DNA of 5,941 bases from Caldifarciminota bacterium (GTDB lineage: Bacteria > Hydrothermota > Tepidihabitantia > Tepidihabitantales > Tepidihabitantaceae): positions 1 to 5,941 of the forward strand of contig JAFGRF010000100.1 in NCBI GenBank assembly GCA_016935295.1, read 5' to 3'. The translations under genes and the position numbers were made by a program. Within the stretch, counting starts at the first letter, position 1, and every line of letters starts with the position of its first letter. Of the stretch, positions 5,941 to 5,941 are shown piece after piece. Under the pieces are notes generated by a model. That model saw only the letters and a program-made list of their open reading frames with translations, searched no databases and was not told where the DNA came from.

Positions 5941-5941
5941 A

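Overview
The window looks like GC-rich chromosomal DNA (about 60% GC by eye) from a free-living bacterium. All genes lie on the + strand. The best guess for the organism is an acidobacterium of the Bryobacterales/Solibacterales type. This rests on the closeness of the membrane glycosyltransferase to a family I associate with that phylum, and on the large secreted beta-rich proteins around it. It is an inference, since no taxonomic marker gene is present. I see no RNA gene, CRISPR array, transposase or integrase.

Layout: (1) 3-692, the C-terminal 229 residues of a secreted-looking protein with a concanavalin/laminin-G-like beta fold, cut by the left edge. (2) 689-3577, a 962-residue exported multidomain protein. 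Its ATG overlaps the previous stop as ATGA and has a good AAGGAG ribosome binding site. Its order is signal peptide, lectin-like N-terminus, PKD/Ig-like domain, a GTSPWPY-DERH signature, a helix-rich region interrupted by two copies of a small beta module, and an Ig-like C-terminus. (3) 3578-3892, a 315-base non-coding gap ending in an extended -10 promoter placed so that the next mRNA may be leaderless. (4) 3893-5191, a 432-residue GT-C (ArnT/PMT-type) membrane glycosyltransferase. (5) 5242 to the right edge, the first 233 residues of a second exported protein. It is clearly paralogous to the 689-3577 product (about 56 identities in 98 ungapped positions, counted by hand) but lacks the N-terminal lectin-like region.

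How they may work together: genes 1 and 2 are almost certainly co-transcribed and translationally coupled, and both products appear to be extracytoplasmic. The glycosyltransferase sits between two paralogous secreted proteins. It could glycosylate them or build the surface glycan they bind, but this is inferred from context only. The most interesting content is the unnamed secreted family defined by the PKD-like domain, the DERH signature, the helical region and the phage-tail-like beta modules. A 10-G tract inside the first full member is also notable, because a one-base slip in either direction would truncate the protein.
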